Program-made: the position numbers and the translations under genes
Shown here: in pieces, positions 17,841 to 25,490 of the stretch
Layout of the letters: each line of letters begins with the position of its first letter
Numbering within the stretch: position 1 is the first letter of the stretch
Notes under the pieces: model-generated
What the model saw: the letters and a program-made list of their open reading frames with translations, nothing else
Told to the model about the DNA's origin: nothing
Databases searched by the model: none
DNA from: Planctomycetota bacterium
GTDB taxonomy: Bacteria > Planctomycetota > Planctomycetia > Pirellulales > Pirellulaceae
Assembly (NCBI GenBank): GCA_029259935.1
Contig: JAJDEH010000456.1
Coordinates: 1-64,000, forward strand
Length of the DNA stretch: 64,000 nt
Direction: 5' to 3'

Positions 17841-18420
17841 ATGGGCACTGAGACCGAAGAGGCAACCGTGCCACCAATCGGGAATACGCAGCCCACCTAG
17901 TTCGCAAGTTAAATGCCGCACACCGCTCAAGTTTTCCACAGCTGCAGTTTTATAAGCGGGCCCGCCAGGGTTTCGTGAAGCATCAGGTTCGGAATAAGAC
18001 ACAGTCGCGCATCTACGTCGACATGAAATTGAGCGGCAATTGGGGTCCACGCTTTGAATTTGATTCGAGCGGGGCCTGCTGCTATCTGACGGCGCTCAAG
18101 CGAAAGCAACCAACGCTGGAATCATGGATTGATGACCACCTGCGAGCCGCTTTCCCAGATTTGACGTTTCGGCCAGACAGCACGTCCTTCATCGAAATCC
18201 CGCTCGGCCTGAACGCCTTCGCTGCCAATACCCATCGGGAGAAATGGGATGCTTTCGAGGAAAGCGTGATGCGCACTGTGGAAACGAGTCGAGCACCGAA
18301 ACTGCGCAGCCTATTAAAGCGAAATAGCCGCATCACCCATCTGCCGAAGCCGACTTTGAAGGCTGATGTGCGACATTGCGCCCCAAACGCAATCCCTCAG
18401 CCGAGCCCGGAGTGTAGCCG
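17841..18420 (+). pseudogene. Frameshifted or truncated hypothetical gene
   Basis: An ATG at 17841 opens MGTETEEATVPPIGN and soon stops; the neighbouring frame then runs open from about 17852 (REYAAHLVRKLNAAHRSS, FYKRARQGFVKHQV, IYVDMKLSGNWGPRFEFDSS) to about 18360 with good protein character. The two could be one gene with a single-base shift near 17880. At the 3' end the frame runs into sequence that belongs to the ParB-like remnant on the other strand, so the end is lost too. Family unknown. Confidence 0.4.
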
Positions 18421-18441
18421 CCAGAATGGGCGACGTCGCTT

Positions 18442-18650
18442 CTTACGTGGCCAACCATCCCACTTCTTTCCGCCTCGGGCGCTTATCGCCTTTAGTTTCA
18501 ACGGCATTTCTGTTGTCAACGTTGACAACAGGATCCTGTTCTTCTGGATATTCCGCCCTGAGATTCGAGACGAAGGTGTTGGAAACATCGCAGGCCTCAG
18601 CAATCCAGCGGGCCGAGCGTCGCGGACGACTGCTTTAGCTGATACTCAGC
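18442..18650 (-). pseudogene. ParB-like remnant, copy a (HTH and linker only)
   Basis: The minus strand encodes RRSARWIAEACDVSNTFVSN, then LRAEYPEEQDPVVNVDNRN and ends KEVGWLAT. The first part matches the helix-turn-helix of the intact ParB-like protein at 20970-21842. The last dozen residues instead match the end of the polymerase-like protein at 18961 (RRIEVGLLAT), so two genes were joined by a deletion. The N-terminal nuclease-like domain is missing. Confidence 0.7.
18510..18531. repeat. 22-bp perfect palindrome in ParB-like copy a
   Basis: Perfect palindrome with the core TGTCAACGTTGACA-like centre (TTGTCAACGTTGACAA), lying in the linker after the helix-turn-helix, where it encodes VNVD. 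The same site recurs in the other ParB-like copies. Confidence 0.9.
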
Positions 18651-18689
18651 TTCCACCTTGGCCGATTTGGCCAGTTTCGTGGCACTCTT

Positions 18690-18935
18690 CTACTTGGATT
18701 TCTTTTTTCTAGACGGCCTAGTCTTCCCATCCCGGTTCTCAACTACCGTGCACATGTCAACGTTGACATGTGAATCCGCTTTTTCTGGTTCTTCTGGGGG
18801 TTCTGCTCTGAGGTTGGAGACGAAATATTGGAAACCCCGCAGGCTTCAGCAATCCAGCGGGCGGATCGCTTGCCCCAGTATCGGAAATCAGAAACTTGTT
18901 GACGATGTGACGCTTGTCGGCGTTGTACGGTTCCG
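18690..18935 (-). pseudogene. ParB-like remnant, copy b
   Basis: The minus strand reads GKRSARWIAEACGVSN in one frame and, after a two-base loss, FVSNLRAEPPEEPEKADSH, VNVDMCTVVENRDGKT and RPSRKKKSK in the next, ending at a stop at 18690. Each piece aligns with the intact ParB-like protein (GKQSARWIAETCGVSNNFVS, then QDGKTRAVRKKKKKKS). The N-terminal part is degenerate. Not functional. Confidence 0.72.
18751..18772. repeat. 22-bp perfect palindrome in ParB-like copy b
   Basis: Perfect palindrome with core ATGTCAACGTTGACAT in the same linker position (VNVD) as in copy a. The flanking arms differ from copy a, but the 12-base centre is identical. Confidence 0.9.
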
Positions 18936-18960
18936 ACCTGAGGCGAATGGGCGCCGGTTC

Positions 18961-20226
18961 TTACGTGGCCAACAATCCCACCTCTATCCGCCTCTGGCGA
19001 TTTTCGTGCTCTATCTTGAGGGGCAACCGACAGCCCCACGCAGCCGCCTCGTCCCCCATGGCCTGAATCACTTGATCAACATGCGAGCGACCCGCAAAAA
19101 TGCCGTCGTGCAGCGAGAGAAAGGCACCGTCCGTGCCCGCCAGTCGCCCACCAACACCGTTGATAACGAACTGGGACTCAACCCGCTGTAAGAACTTGAG
19201 CAACGCGCCATGATCGTCCGCGACCGCGTTGAATTTGCGGATGAACCGGTAGACATTCGGCCATCGTCGCCGAAACGAGTTTTCGACGATCGACGGGTAT
19301 CGGCCCCGTTTGTCGAACCGTTTACCAAACACATCAGACATCACCTTTGTTTTCACCCGCTCACGCGATAGCCCAGTGTCGAGTACCAGCAAATCGTATA
19401 ACTTTCCACTGCTCGCAGACTCTAGAAATTCACGCTCAAAACTGGTTTGCTCAAAGGGAGGCGAGAGGGCAGGGACAAGGGTATCCATAGATACGACCCA
19501 TTGTTTAGCCCGTTGGTGGGGGTTTTGAGAGCTTAGAACGAGTGCGAGAAAGAGCGGTTGACTGTTGCTGATATCGACATTCACGAGCTGCTCTTTGCCG
19601 AGTTTCAGCGATGCCCGCAGACGTCTATCCAGCGAACTGATCGAGTTGTGCACCCGGCCATAGGCGTCGATGTGATAGCGTAGATTACGCTCGCGGATGT
19701 GCAGGATATTGAGCCCCTGAATCCCGAACGCGTTGGACCGGCCGAGTTGTTTGAGCGTCTTATTAGCCCGCCGGGCGTCGACCCGTAGCCGGTTTTGCCA
19801 CCCGCGCCAGTGTGCATCTGCTGGCCGCTCCCGGCGCGATTGTTGTTGGCGGTGATACTCTTCTATCCTGGCCTGCGTTTTCGTCACCCGGTCAATCAGC
19901 ACCGGGTCGGTGGGATAAAAGGGCACCAGCGCGTCGTTTGCGTATTGCTCGCCTGGCAAGTACCCAACTGGATTTTTCCAGCGATCATGCACGCGTTGCA
20001 GTTCGCCAGCGTCAAGAAGGGCATCGTTTAGATTGTCGGCCAGTCGTCGTCCCAGATCGGCCCGCACGTAGTCGCGATTCAGCACGGCGTAATCTGCGTG
20101 GCAGAGTCTCGAGATGACAAGATGCATGAAATAGCGCGCGGATTGCGCGTGCCGGATCAGCCTCAGTGGCAACGTCACCGCCGGATTGAACGATTTGGGG
20201 ACGAAAAACCTGATTCTTTTACTCAC
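18961..20226 (-). CDS. Family-A polymerase-like replication protein (tentative)
   Basis: About 421 residues from a GTG at 20226, 15 bases after the preceding small gene; the frame is open to 20373, but that part overlaps the neighbour. GRVHNSISSLDRRLRASL (190-207) is followed by LVNVDISNSQPLFLAL (214-229), which resembles motif A of family-A polymerases (DxSxxxLR), with the metal-binding aspartate at 218. RERVKTKVMSDVFGK (288-302) resembles motif B (R...K...FG), and FLSLHDGIFA (369-378) resembles motif C (VHDE) with HD at 373-374. No exonuclease domain is present. In an integrated element beside a ParB-like gene, a replication initiator or short polymerase is a fair guess. Family membership is inferred from motifs only. 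Confidence 0.6.
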   Translation of the reverse strand: MSKRIRFFVPKSFNPAVTLPLRLIRHAQSARYFMHLVISRLCHADYAVLNRDYVRADLGRRLADNLNDALLDAGELQRVHDRWKNPVGYLPGEQYANDALVPFYPTDPVLIDRVTKTQARIEEYHRQQQSRRERPADAHWRGWQNRLRVDARRANKTLKQLGRSNAFGIQGLNILHIRERNLRYHIDAYGRVHNSISSLDRRLRASLKLGKEQLVNVDISNSQPLFLALVLSSQNPHQRAKQWVVSMDTLVPALSPPFEQTSFEREFLESASSGKLYDLLVLDTGLSRERVKTKVMSDVFGKRFDKRGRYPSIVENSFRRRWPNVYRFIRKFNAVADDHGALLKFLQRVESQFVINGVGGRLAGTDGAFLSLHDGIFAGRSHVDQVIQAMGDEAAAWGCRLPLKIEHENRQRRIEVGLLAT

Positions 20227-20243
20227 CGCTGGGGCCCTATCTG

Positions 20244-20510
20244 TTAGTTGCAACTGACCGATTCGCGAGAGACTCTGACCGACCAACCGCGGTAGTTGAA
20301 AGTCAGGAGCGACCCACACCGCCGCTCGGCACACTCGAACACAAGTTGCTCGCGGGTGACGTGTTCGCGCCATTCATCGCCCCCCACACGTCGCGTTTTC
20401 ACTTCGGTGCCGACGGGCAGGCAATATGTTTGTTTGGGCTTAGGCGGGCGGCAGACGCCTTGTGGCCGCCGTTGACGACCGCTGCCGGCCCAGTCGTTTA
20501 ATAGTGTCAC
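20244..20510 (-). CDS. Small hypothetical protein
   Basis: 88 residues (MTLLNDWAGSGRQRRPQGVC), basic at the start, with TREQLVFECAERRCGSLLTF near the end, whose cysteines might bind zinc. It ends 17 bases before the chosen GTG start of the polymerase-like gene, so the two are probably in one transcript. No family recognised. Confidence 0.5.
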   Translation of the reverse strand: MTLLNDWAGSGRQRRPQGVCRPPKPKQTYCLPVGTEVKTRRVGGDEWREHVTREQLVFECAERRCGSLLTFNYRGWSVRVSRESVSCN

Positions 20511-20544
20511 GTTCTATCCAATCAGCTTTTTGATTACGTCCAAA

Positions 20545-20979
20545 TGTGCTTTCGCCGGCTCCCAAATCTCCCGTTTACAGCAATCCAGCGGACCGAGCGT
20601 TTGCCCCACTTTTTAGAAGTCAGGTACTTGTTGACGATGTAACGCTTGTCTTCCCTGCTGCGGCGCAGTCCATGGGTGCAATTGCATTTGGAGGCGAACA
20701 GGAAGGCATCTTCCCAGGTGCCCTCATGGACGGTTGCAGTGATGAAATTCCTGCCGGCTTTCTGGGCGGCCAGTCCCCGATGGAGACTGTCACAGACCAG
20801 TACGTCTCGCCGTCGCAGAACACGTGGATGGGCGTGTCGACTACCTCAAAACGGGGCAGCGCGTGACATCCGGTTGGTCCGGCCACCCTAGAGTCACCGT
20901 CAACGTTGACAGTGGTCGCAATATCTTCGTTCCGTAGTCGCGAGACGTAGAGGGATGGGAGTTCCATCATCACTTCCAC
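20545..20979 (-). pseudogene. ParB-like remnant, copy c (rearranged)
   Basis: The copy begins with the end of a helix-turn-helix and linker (LYVSRLRNEDIATTVNVD) fused to an N-terminal segment (VVDTPIHVFCDGETYW). A frame change follows, then a stretch nearly identical to the intact neighbour (LAAQKAGRNFITATVHEGTW, DAFLFASKCNCTHGLRR, DKRYIVNKYLTSKKWGKRS). It is a mosaic that has lost its true start and end. It overlaps the stop of the intact ParB-like gene by ten bases. Confidence 0.75.
20895..20914. repeat. 20-bp palindrome with one mismatch in ParB-like copy c
   Basis: Core GTCAACGTTGAC (20899-20910) is perfect; one mismatched pair follows, then three more matching pairs. It again encodes VNVD just after a VSRLR helix end. 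Confidence 0.85.
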
Positions 20980-21842
20980 TCATCCAGGGTGTCAAGCATC
21001 CCCTTGCACAGGTCAATGGACCGCTTGTGTACGCTCTGTTTCGGCAACAGTAAATGGAGGTCATCAAACGCCCGCATCAGGGCTTCCACAGTTTTGACGG
21101 TCTTCTGACGCTGTGTTTTCACGCGATCATCGTCGACTTCCGTGGCCGGTTCTCCATGTGGGTGATGGCACTTGGAACACCAAACGTCGCCTTCCGCGTC
21201 ATCGTCGTTCCATTTAGTGCCGGCACAACTCGGGCACGTTCCATAATCCTGTTGCGTGGAGTCTTCGGAATCTGAAGCAGGCGGCTTGTTCCCAGACGTG
21301 CTTTTCTTCTTTTTCTTCTTTCTAACCGCCCTAGTCTTCCCATCTTGAGTCTCGACAGTCATTCTGTTGTCATCGGATGACGTCTGATTTTCCTCGGCTA
21401 AGCCATTCCTTATAGTCGAGACAAAATTGTTGGAAACCCCGCAGGTTTCAGCGATCCAGCGGGCGGATTGCTTGCCCCACTTTTTAGAAGTCAGGTACTT
21501 GTTGATGATGTAACGCTTGTCTTCGTTGCTGCGACGCAAGCCGTGGTCACAATTGCACTTGGAGGCGAACAAAAAGGCATCTTCCCAGGTGCCCTCATGG
21601 ACGGTTGCAGTGATGACGTTCCTGCCGGCTTTCTGGGCGGCAATACCGCGATGGAAACCGTCAGCACACCAGTAATAGGTGCCATCAAAAAACACGTCGA
21701 TGGGAGTCGAAAACGGGTATTCTCCTTCCTCGACCCCCTCCCATTGTTCCGCATAGTCGTCGATGACTTCCTCGTCGAGCGCCGCCCGCACCCTTGTTTT
21801 GTCGTCAAATCGTACCGCTTCCAGAGACAGGGAATCGCTCAT
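20970..21842 (-). CDS. ParB-like nuclease-fold protein (intact)
   Basis: 290 residues. The N-terminal ParB/sulfiredoxin-type fold shows ALDEEVIDDYAEQWEG, TPIDVFFDGTYYWCADGFHR (the family's GxHR-like motif, here DGFHR) and ATVHEGTWEDAFLFASK. A helix-turn-helix follows (SARWIAETCGVSNNFVSTIR, about 124-143), then a lysine-rich linker (RKKKKKKS) and a zinc-binding segment with four cysteines (CPSCAGTKW and CSKCHHPHG). A C-terminal helical part follows. In plasmids, proteins of this kind bind DNA sites for partition or regulate transcription. Four related copies exist in the window, three of them broken. Confidence 0.82.
   Translation of the reverse strand: MSDSLSLEAVRFDDKTRVRAALDEEVIDDYAEQWEGVEEGEYPFSTPIDVFFDGTYYWCADGFHRGIAAQKAGRNVITATVHEGTWEDAFLFASKCNCDHGLRRSNEDKRYIINKYLTSKKWGKQSARWIAETCGVSNNFVSTIRNGLAEENQTSSDDNRMTVETQDGKTRAVRKKKKKKSTSGNKPPASDSEDSTQQDYGTCPSCAGTKWNDDDAEGDVWCSKCHHPHGEPATEVDDDRVKTQRQKTVKTVEALMRAFDDLHLLLPKQSVHKRSIDLCKGMLDTLDEWK
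21369..21381. repeat. Variant palindrome in the intact ParB-like gene
   Basis: GTCATC, one spacer base, GATGAC: the same place after the helix-turn-helix as the TGTCAACGTTGACA sites, but with changed arms and a one-base centre. Confidence 0.55.
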
Positions 21843-21846
21843 ACTT

Positions 21847-22146
21847 TTACTCCATCAAAACTCGTAGTGCGTCAACAAAAACGGCCACCTCGGCCTCGGT
21901 AATAGCCTCTGGAGCACGGTGGTCCAGGATGCAAACTTGTCGCCTGTCGTACCGCTCGGGGTCCATGATCAATTTGACCGCCATTTGCTTCGCGACGGCC
22001 GAGTAGAACGTTGCAACCCGTTCTCCGAGTCCGGTCAGGGTGGTGGTTGCGTTCTGCAACCGCGAATCTTCGTCGACAATTCCCTTGCCCGCCGCGCCGG
22101 CCATAACCTCGTCATCCTGGGTGGCCAGCTGATAAATCATGTCCAA
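21847..22146 (-). CDS. Small hypothetical protein
   Basis: 99 residues (MDMIYQLATQDDEVMAGAAG), ending five bases before the start of the ParB-like gene, which indicates co-transcription. The C-terminal half (ICILDHRAPEAITEAE-like stretch, VAVFVDALRVLME) is acidic and helical. No membrane segment or signal peptide. Not recognised; it may be an accessory of the ParB-like protein. Confidence 0.55.
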   Translation of the reverse strand: MDMIYQLATQDDEVMAGAAGKGIVDEDSRLQNATTTLTGLGERVATFYSAVAKQMAVKLIMDPERYDRRQVCILDHRAPEAITEAEVAVFVDALRVLME

Positions 22147-22173
22147 CGTCCTCTTTGAAAAAAGTGAAGGGGG

Positions 22174-22467
22174 TCAAATACCTTCCTCGTCGAGTTCCCG
22201 TTCTGCCGCCTCGTGGCGCCGCGAGTCAACGACGACGTGATGATGGCCCGCCTCAGGCGCGTTCGTGGCGGCAAAGAAACGTGCTAACGCCTCCCGCGAC
22301 GTGTATTTCCTGCCGCCAACTTTGGTCGCTTCCAACTTTACGCCAGCAATGCCGCGCAGGTGCCAGCGCCAGATCGTTGAAACCGACGGCCGATTCGGCA
22401 ACTCGGCGGGCACTTTGTTGATGGGCAGCAAATCTTCCGTGACGATGTCGATCACGCTCAACTCCAT
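22174..22467 (-). CDS. DUF1580 family protein, excisionase-like HTH
   Basis: 97 residues. LPNRPSVSTIWRWHLRGIAG followed by VKLEATKVGGRKYTSREALA and RFFAA is the DUF1580 pattern, a family common in planctomycetes and built like a MerR/excisionase winged helix with DNA-reading helix VSTIWRW. Such proteins in integrated elements often control excision or early transcription; a direct role is not known. It is one of a leftward series of small genes with short gaps (27 bases to the next one). Confidence 0.8.
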   Translation of the reverse strand: MELSVIDIVTEDLLPINKVPAELPNRPSVSTIWRWHLRGIAGVKLEATKVGGRKYTSREALARFFAATNAPEAGHHHVVVDSRRHEAAERELDEEGI

Positions 22468-22483
22468 CTAAAAAATTTATCTT

Positions 22484-22832
22484 TCAGTCGGGTTGCACCC
22501 CGGCAGAGCCCAAGGGCGCTAATTCGGCTCCAATGTGGTCAAACTGCTCTACGAGCCGCACCTGCGGCCACACGCGATTGGCTGGCAGCCCTAAGTCGAT
22601 GTAGGACAACTCGCCAGCGTCAACAAACCGATAGATTGTCGTTTTTAAGACGCCCAAAACCCTGGGCGGCCTGGGTGGCATCCAACAACACCTCCCGCGG
22701 CGATTGCCCGCTCTCAATCATCACGGCCAACAGGCCCACGGCGTTCGCAAGCATTGGCACTGCTGGGTCGGCTGATTCACAGTTGGCCAAGTTTTCGCAT
22801 CGTGATGTTAGGCGGCCGAGATAAGTTTCCAT
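22484..22832 (-). pseudogene. HTH_17-type regulator with a one-base frameshift
   Basis: From an ATG at 22832 the frame reads METYLGRLTSRCENLANCES to LLDATQAAQ, then runs out of frame to a stop at 22620. The next frame continues correctly VLGVLKTTIYRFVDAGELSY, IDLGLPANRVWPQ to the stop at 22484. Joined, this gives the standard excisionase helix-turn-helix (LLDATQAAQ-VLGVLKTTIYRF). One extra base in the CCC run at 22660-22662 would explain it. It is either a recent mutation, programmed slippage or an assembly error. Confidence 0.7.
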
Positions 22833-22848
22833 TGTGAGACACCTTGGG

Positions 22849-23160
22849 TCATTCCGTTGCGGCTTGTAACTGCTGGGCAAACTTGCTTCTGGCGGTGCGG
22901 CCAGTCTTTTGGAGCGGTAGCAACATCCCCTGCCGGATGAGATCCTCTTCCGTCGCCAGGCCGTTATTGATCGCGCTTTTGGACGCCGCTCGGCACGTCG
23001 GGCATAAACCACGAGCGGACGACGGATTCCCGCACTCCGCAATCACACACGTTTTGGACGCGACCAACGGGGCGATGCGTTGCTGCACTTTTTGGGGCAC
23101 TCTGACGCTCATAACCACATGCTCGACTTGCACTCGTTTACCAATAAATTTCTGAGACAC
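22849..23160 (-). CDS. Small zinc-site (RGLC) protein
   Basis: I choose the GTG at 23160 because a strong GGAGG lies seven bases upstream (23168-23172); the frame is open to 23229. About 103 residues: SQKFIGKRVQVEHVVMSVRV, then CVIAECGNPSSARGLC, PTCRAASKSAINNG, LATEEDLIRQGML. The four cysteines (Cx4Cx7Cx2C) suggest a zinc knuckle. The same block occurs in the divergent gene at 23403. Function unknown; DNA or RNA contact is possible. Confidence 0.65.
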   Translation of the reverse strand: MSQKFIGKRVQVEHVVMSVRVPQKVQQRIAPLVASKTCVIAECGNPSSARGLCPTCRAASKSAINNGLATEEDLIRQGMLLPLQKTGRTARSKFAQQLQAATE

Positions 23161-23402
23161 GCTTGATCCTCCCGGCGGTTTGTGTCCCATCCGTGTGGAT
23201 CGTCTCCGTTGGGGAAGATAATACCACATAATTTAGAACACAGACAGATCTTAAGGGGATTTTTTGGGCATTTTTCTCAGCCGCCGCCTAACTTGTTGCT
23301 TACCACCGTGTTATGTATCATCTACCGACTCAGAGAAAATTTGTGATAATATTTGGTGAGTCGTTGCGCCTGGGCCAGCAAACTGGTGGAAGGATTTGTG
23401 CA

Positions 23403-24071
23403 TTGAACAGCAGAACTGTTGAGAAGATGAAGAATGCTCTTCAGCGGGCAAAAAGGGGGCTGGCGGCCGCTTTGGACGCCATCGACGAAGTTGAGAAACT
23501 GCTCCCAGAAGAATCCAGCGACGAACAACCCGTGGTGTTGTGCCTCACGCCAGGATGTGAGAATAAGGCCAGATACCGCGGCCTTTGCGGAGGACACTAC
23601 AACAAGGCTCGCACTGAGATTAACGCCGGCATCGTTACCGAGGAGCAGTTGGTTGACTCAAATTTGATGCTGGCGCAGAAAAAGGCAGGACGACCCAAGC
23701 AGCCCACGTTTAGTGAGTTGGTGAAACAGTCGTGGGCGGAAATGGATATGAAGGAAAAAATTCAAACAACAGTTATGGCCATTGCAGACGGCGGCCCTTA
23801 TGACGGATCGGCGTTGAGCCGCGAGAAACTAGAACAACTCCCAAGAGATGAACTCGACTTCCTATTTTCCGCTCTTAAAGAGCGGGAGGCCGCGGTCGCG
23901 TCAGGCCGAGTACTTCCCCCATTCGACGAACTCAGAAACGAACCGCCGCCACCCGGCATTAACAAGAACGAGTTAATTACACAGATACTCGATATGTCGA
24001 CGGCCGAACAAATGCAAGCGACCCTAGCCATAATGAACTCAATAAAAGCCACCAAGAAGAAGAAAGCCTAG
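23403..24071 (+). CDS. RGLC zinc-site protein with coiled coil
   Basis: Up to 252 residues if the ATG at 23313 is used; a TTG at 23403 behind GGAAGG, or the ATG at 23427, are better starts (MKNALQRAKRGLAAALDAID). A short coiled coil comes first. The zinc block VVLCLTPGCENKARYRGLC, then GGHYNKARTEINAGIVTEEQ parallels the divergent small protein (cysteine spacing, RGLC, I..G..TEE.L). The rest is helical and lysine-rich at the end (IKATKKKKA). No catalytic motif. It is probably a DNA-associated accessory of the integrated element. Confidence 0.62.
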   Translation: MNSRTVEKMKNALQRAKRGLAAALDAIDEVEKLLPEESSDEQPVVLCLTPGCENKARYRGLCGGHYNKARTEINAGIVTEEQLVDSNLMLAQKKAGRPKQPTFSELVKQSWAEMDMKEKIQTTVMAIADGGPYDGSALSREKLEQLPRDELDFLFSALKEREAAVASGRVLPPFDELRNEPPPPGINKNELITQILDMSTAEQMQATLAIMNSIKATKKKKA

Positions 24072-24096
24072 CCGCCGCCAAATCATCGGAGTTCAA

Positions 24097-24432
24097 ATGA
24101 AACTGACCCTGGATGACTTGATGGAAAAATGTGACCAGTGCGACGGTAGCGGGCATATCCCCACTCCGACATCGGTTTCTCTGGCTGGCGGTGTGAGATG
24201 TGTGAGATGTGATGACTGCGACGGCAGCGGCTATCTCCCAACAGCAACGGGCCAAGCCATCCTTGAGTTTCTAGAGTGTATGACGCGCAGCGGACGATTA
24301 CTTCCGCGAGGGCTAGGCGGCTACCCCTGTCCCGAAAAAAGGCGGCTCAACGGCGAAAGCGGAAACCCAAGAATTCTGTTACTCAAGAAATTGAGGAACA
24401 AAACCAAACCGCCAAAGTATTGGGGAACCTAA
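24097..24432 (+). CDS. Small DnaJ-type zinc-finger protein
   Basis: 111 residues, 25 bases after the preceding gene. Two CxxCxGxG motifs (CDQCDGSGHI and CDDCDGSGYL) are the zinc-binding repeats of the DnaJ central domain; no J domain is present. The part after about residue 70 (RGLGGYPCPEKRRLNGESG) has weak coding character, and another frame (24276-24599) reads more smoothly (TQEIEEQNQTAKVLGNLTSA), so a frameshift or a short overlapping gene is possible. Confidence 0.55.
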   Translation: MKLTLDDLMEKCDQCDGSGHIPTPTSVSLAGGVRCVRCDDCDGSGYLPTATGQAILEFLECMTRSGRLLPRGLGGYPCPEKRRLNGESGNPRILLLKKLRNKTKPPKYWGT

Positions 24433-24747
24433 CCAGTGCCAACAAGTCTCGCCAATTAATTGGCGGGACTTCCGATCGTGACTACGAAACCGAACACGAG
24501 CGGACCACAGACGCCATCCTAGCCAAGGCGGCGGGCACGTTGACCGAGCCCTCCAGCCCCAGCCGCCATCAGGACAACACCCCCATCAATCAATTCTGAG
24601 GGCACATCTCAACCGTGCGTTAGGGGGCGAATATGGGGCTCTTCAGGGCAATGCAAGGAGTAAATGCTAAGTAGGCCAACCAATAGACATGGCTCCGAGA
24701 TCGAGCATAATGTTCCGAGCGACAGAGAGATACACCTGCATGCTACA

Positions 24748-24935
24748 TGACAAACGGGCGCAATCCCGGTTTGCGCACAACTGCTAGCTGGCTCAATCCC
24801 CGAGATTCATGCCTTTTTGCGAATCACGATACCACCATTGGGTCGCGCCTTCAGCTTTCTCAAGCTGGGCACGACCTGAAAACCCGCTAATTGGCCAACA
24901 GTGCATCCGCAAAACGGGATTGCGCCCTGACAAAC
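24748..24935. mobile_element. 172-bp MITE with 20-bp inverted repeats and 8-bp target duplication
   Basis: The element spans 24756-24927. Its left end GGGCGCAATCCCGGTTTGCG and the inverted right end GGGCGCAATCCCGTTTTGCG match at 19 of 20 positions. It is flanked on both sides by TGACAAAC (24748-24755 and 24928-24935), an 8-bp target duplication. It carries no gene. The parent transposase is not in the window; 8-bp duplications occur in several families (IS66, IS256, IS1595), and I cannot choose between them. Confidence 0.9.
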
Positions 24936-24979
24936 AGACTGACAAATCCTCTACTCGCTGGGGGCTGCTGGTACTGCTC

Positions 24980-25411
24980 ATGGTGATCGTGCTTGTCACG
25001 CCGGTCTATGAGCAAGTCCAACAAGTCATCGAGCCGAGTCTCGGCGTTTGGGCTGCGTTCGCTCTTGCCGTCCTGGCCGCTTCCGCGGTGGCCCTCCCGT
25101 TCTTTTTCGCCATGAACTGGGTCATCCAACGGGAACAACGCGGCATGACGGACGACTTGCCCGCGATGGTGTATCGTCCGGCGATCCTGCCGGTGTGGGT
25201 CTTCGCCACTGCGGCAATTAAGAACATTCATGAAACGCTCACTGACATAACGGCGTGGGTTTTCCTCGGTTGGTTAACTCATCCTGCCTACGGGGGGCGG
25301 TGGTCTTACAACATCGCCGAGGCCGAGTTTGGTCATGGTGGGTCGCTATACCAGTCGGGGTTGTCATTGCGCTCGTCGCTATCCCTGCCGCGATTTTCGT
25401 GGTCAGCATGA
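24980..25411 (+). CDS. Hypothetical membrane protein, 5' end disturbed by MITE
   Basis: The frame is open from 24809, but its first 40 codons lie inside the MITE. The first hydrophobic helix (RWGLLVLLMVIVLVTPVYEQ) straddles the ATG at 24980, so the original start was probably lost upstream. A second helix (VWAAFALAVLAASAVALPFFF) follows, then NWVIQREQRGMTDDLPAMVY and a possible third. The C-terminus (SLRSSLSLPRFSWSA) looks out of frame. No family recognised; likely an inner-membrane protein of the element, possibly inactivated. Confidence 0.4.
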   Translation: MVIVLVTPVYEQVQQVIEPSLGVWAAFALAVLAASAVALPFFFAMNWVIQREQRGMTDDLPAMVYRPAILPVWVFATAAIKNIHETLTDITAWVFLGWLTHPAYGGRWSYNIAEAEFGHGGSLYQSGLSLRSSLSLPRFSWSA

Positions 25412-25490
25412 TTGCCCCCGCAGGATAGTGCGTGTTCGACCCGAGGTGGCGGCCCGCGAACTGTGCGAGCCGCCGCCCTCCTACGATGCA

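Noticed and set aside
18658..19191. Plus-strand frame of 177 residues
   Set aside because: It runs antisense to the ParB-like remnants and the polymerase-like gene, whose frames show family motifs; this one has none.
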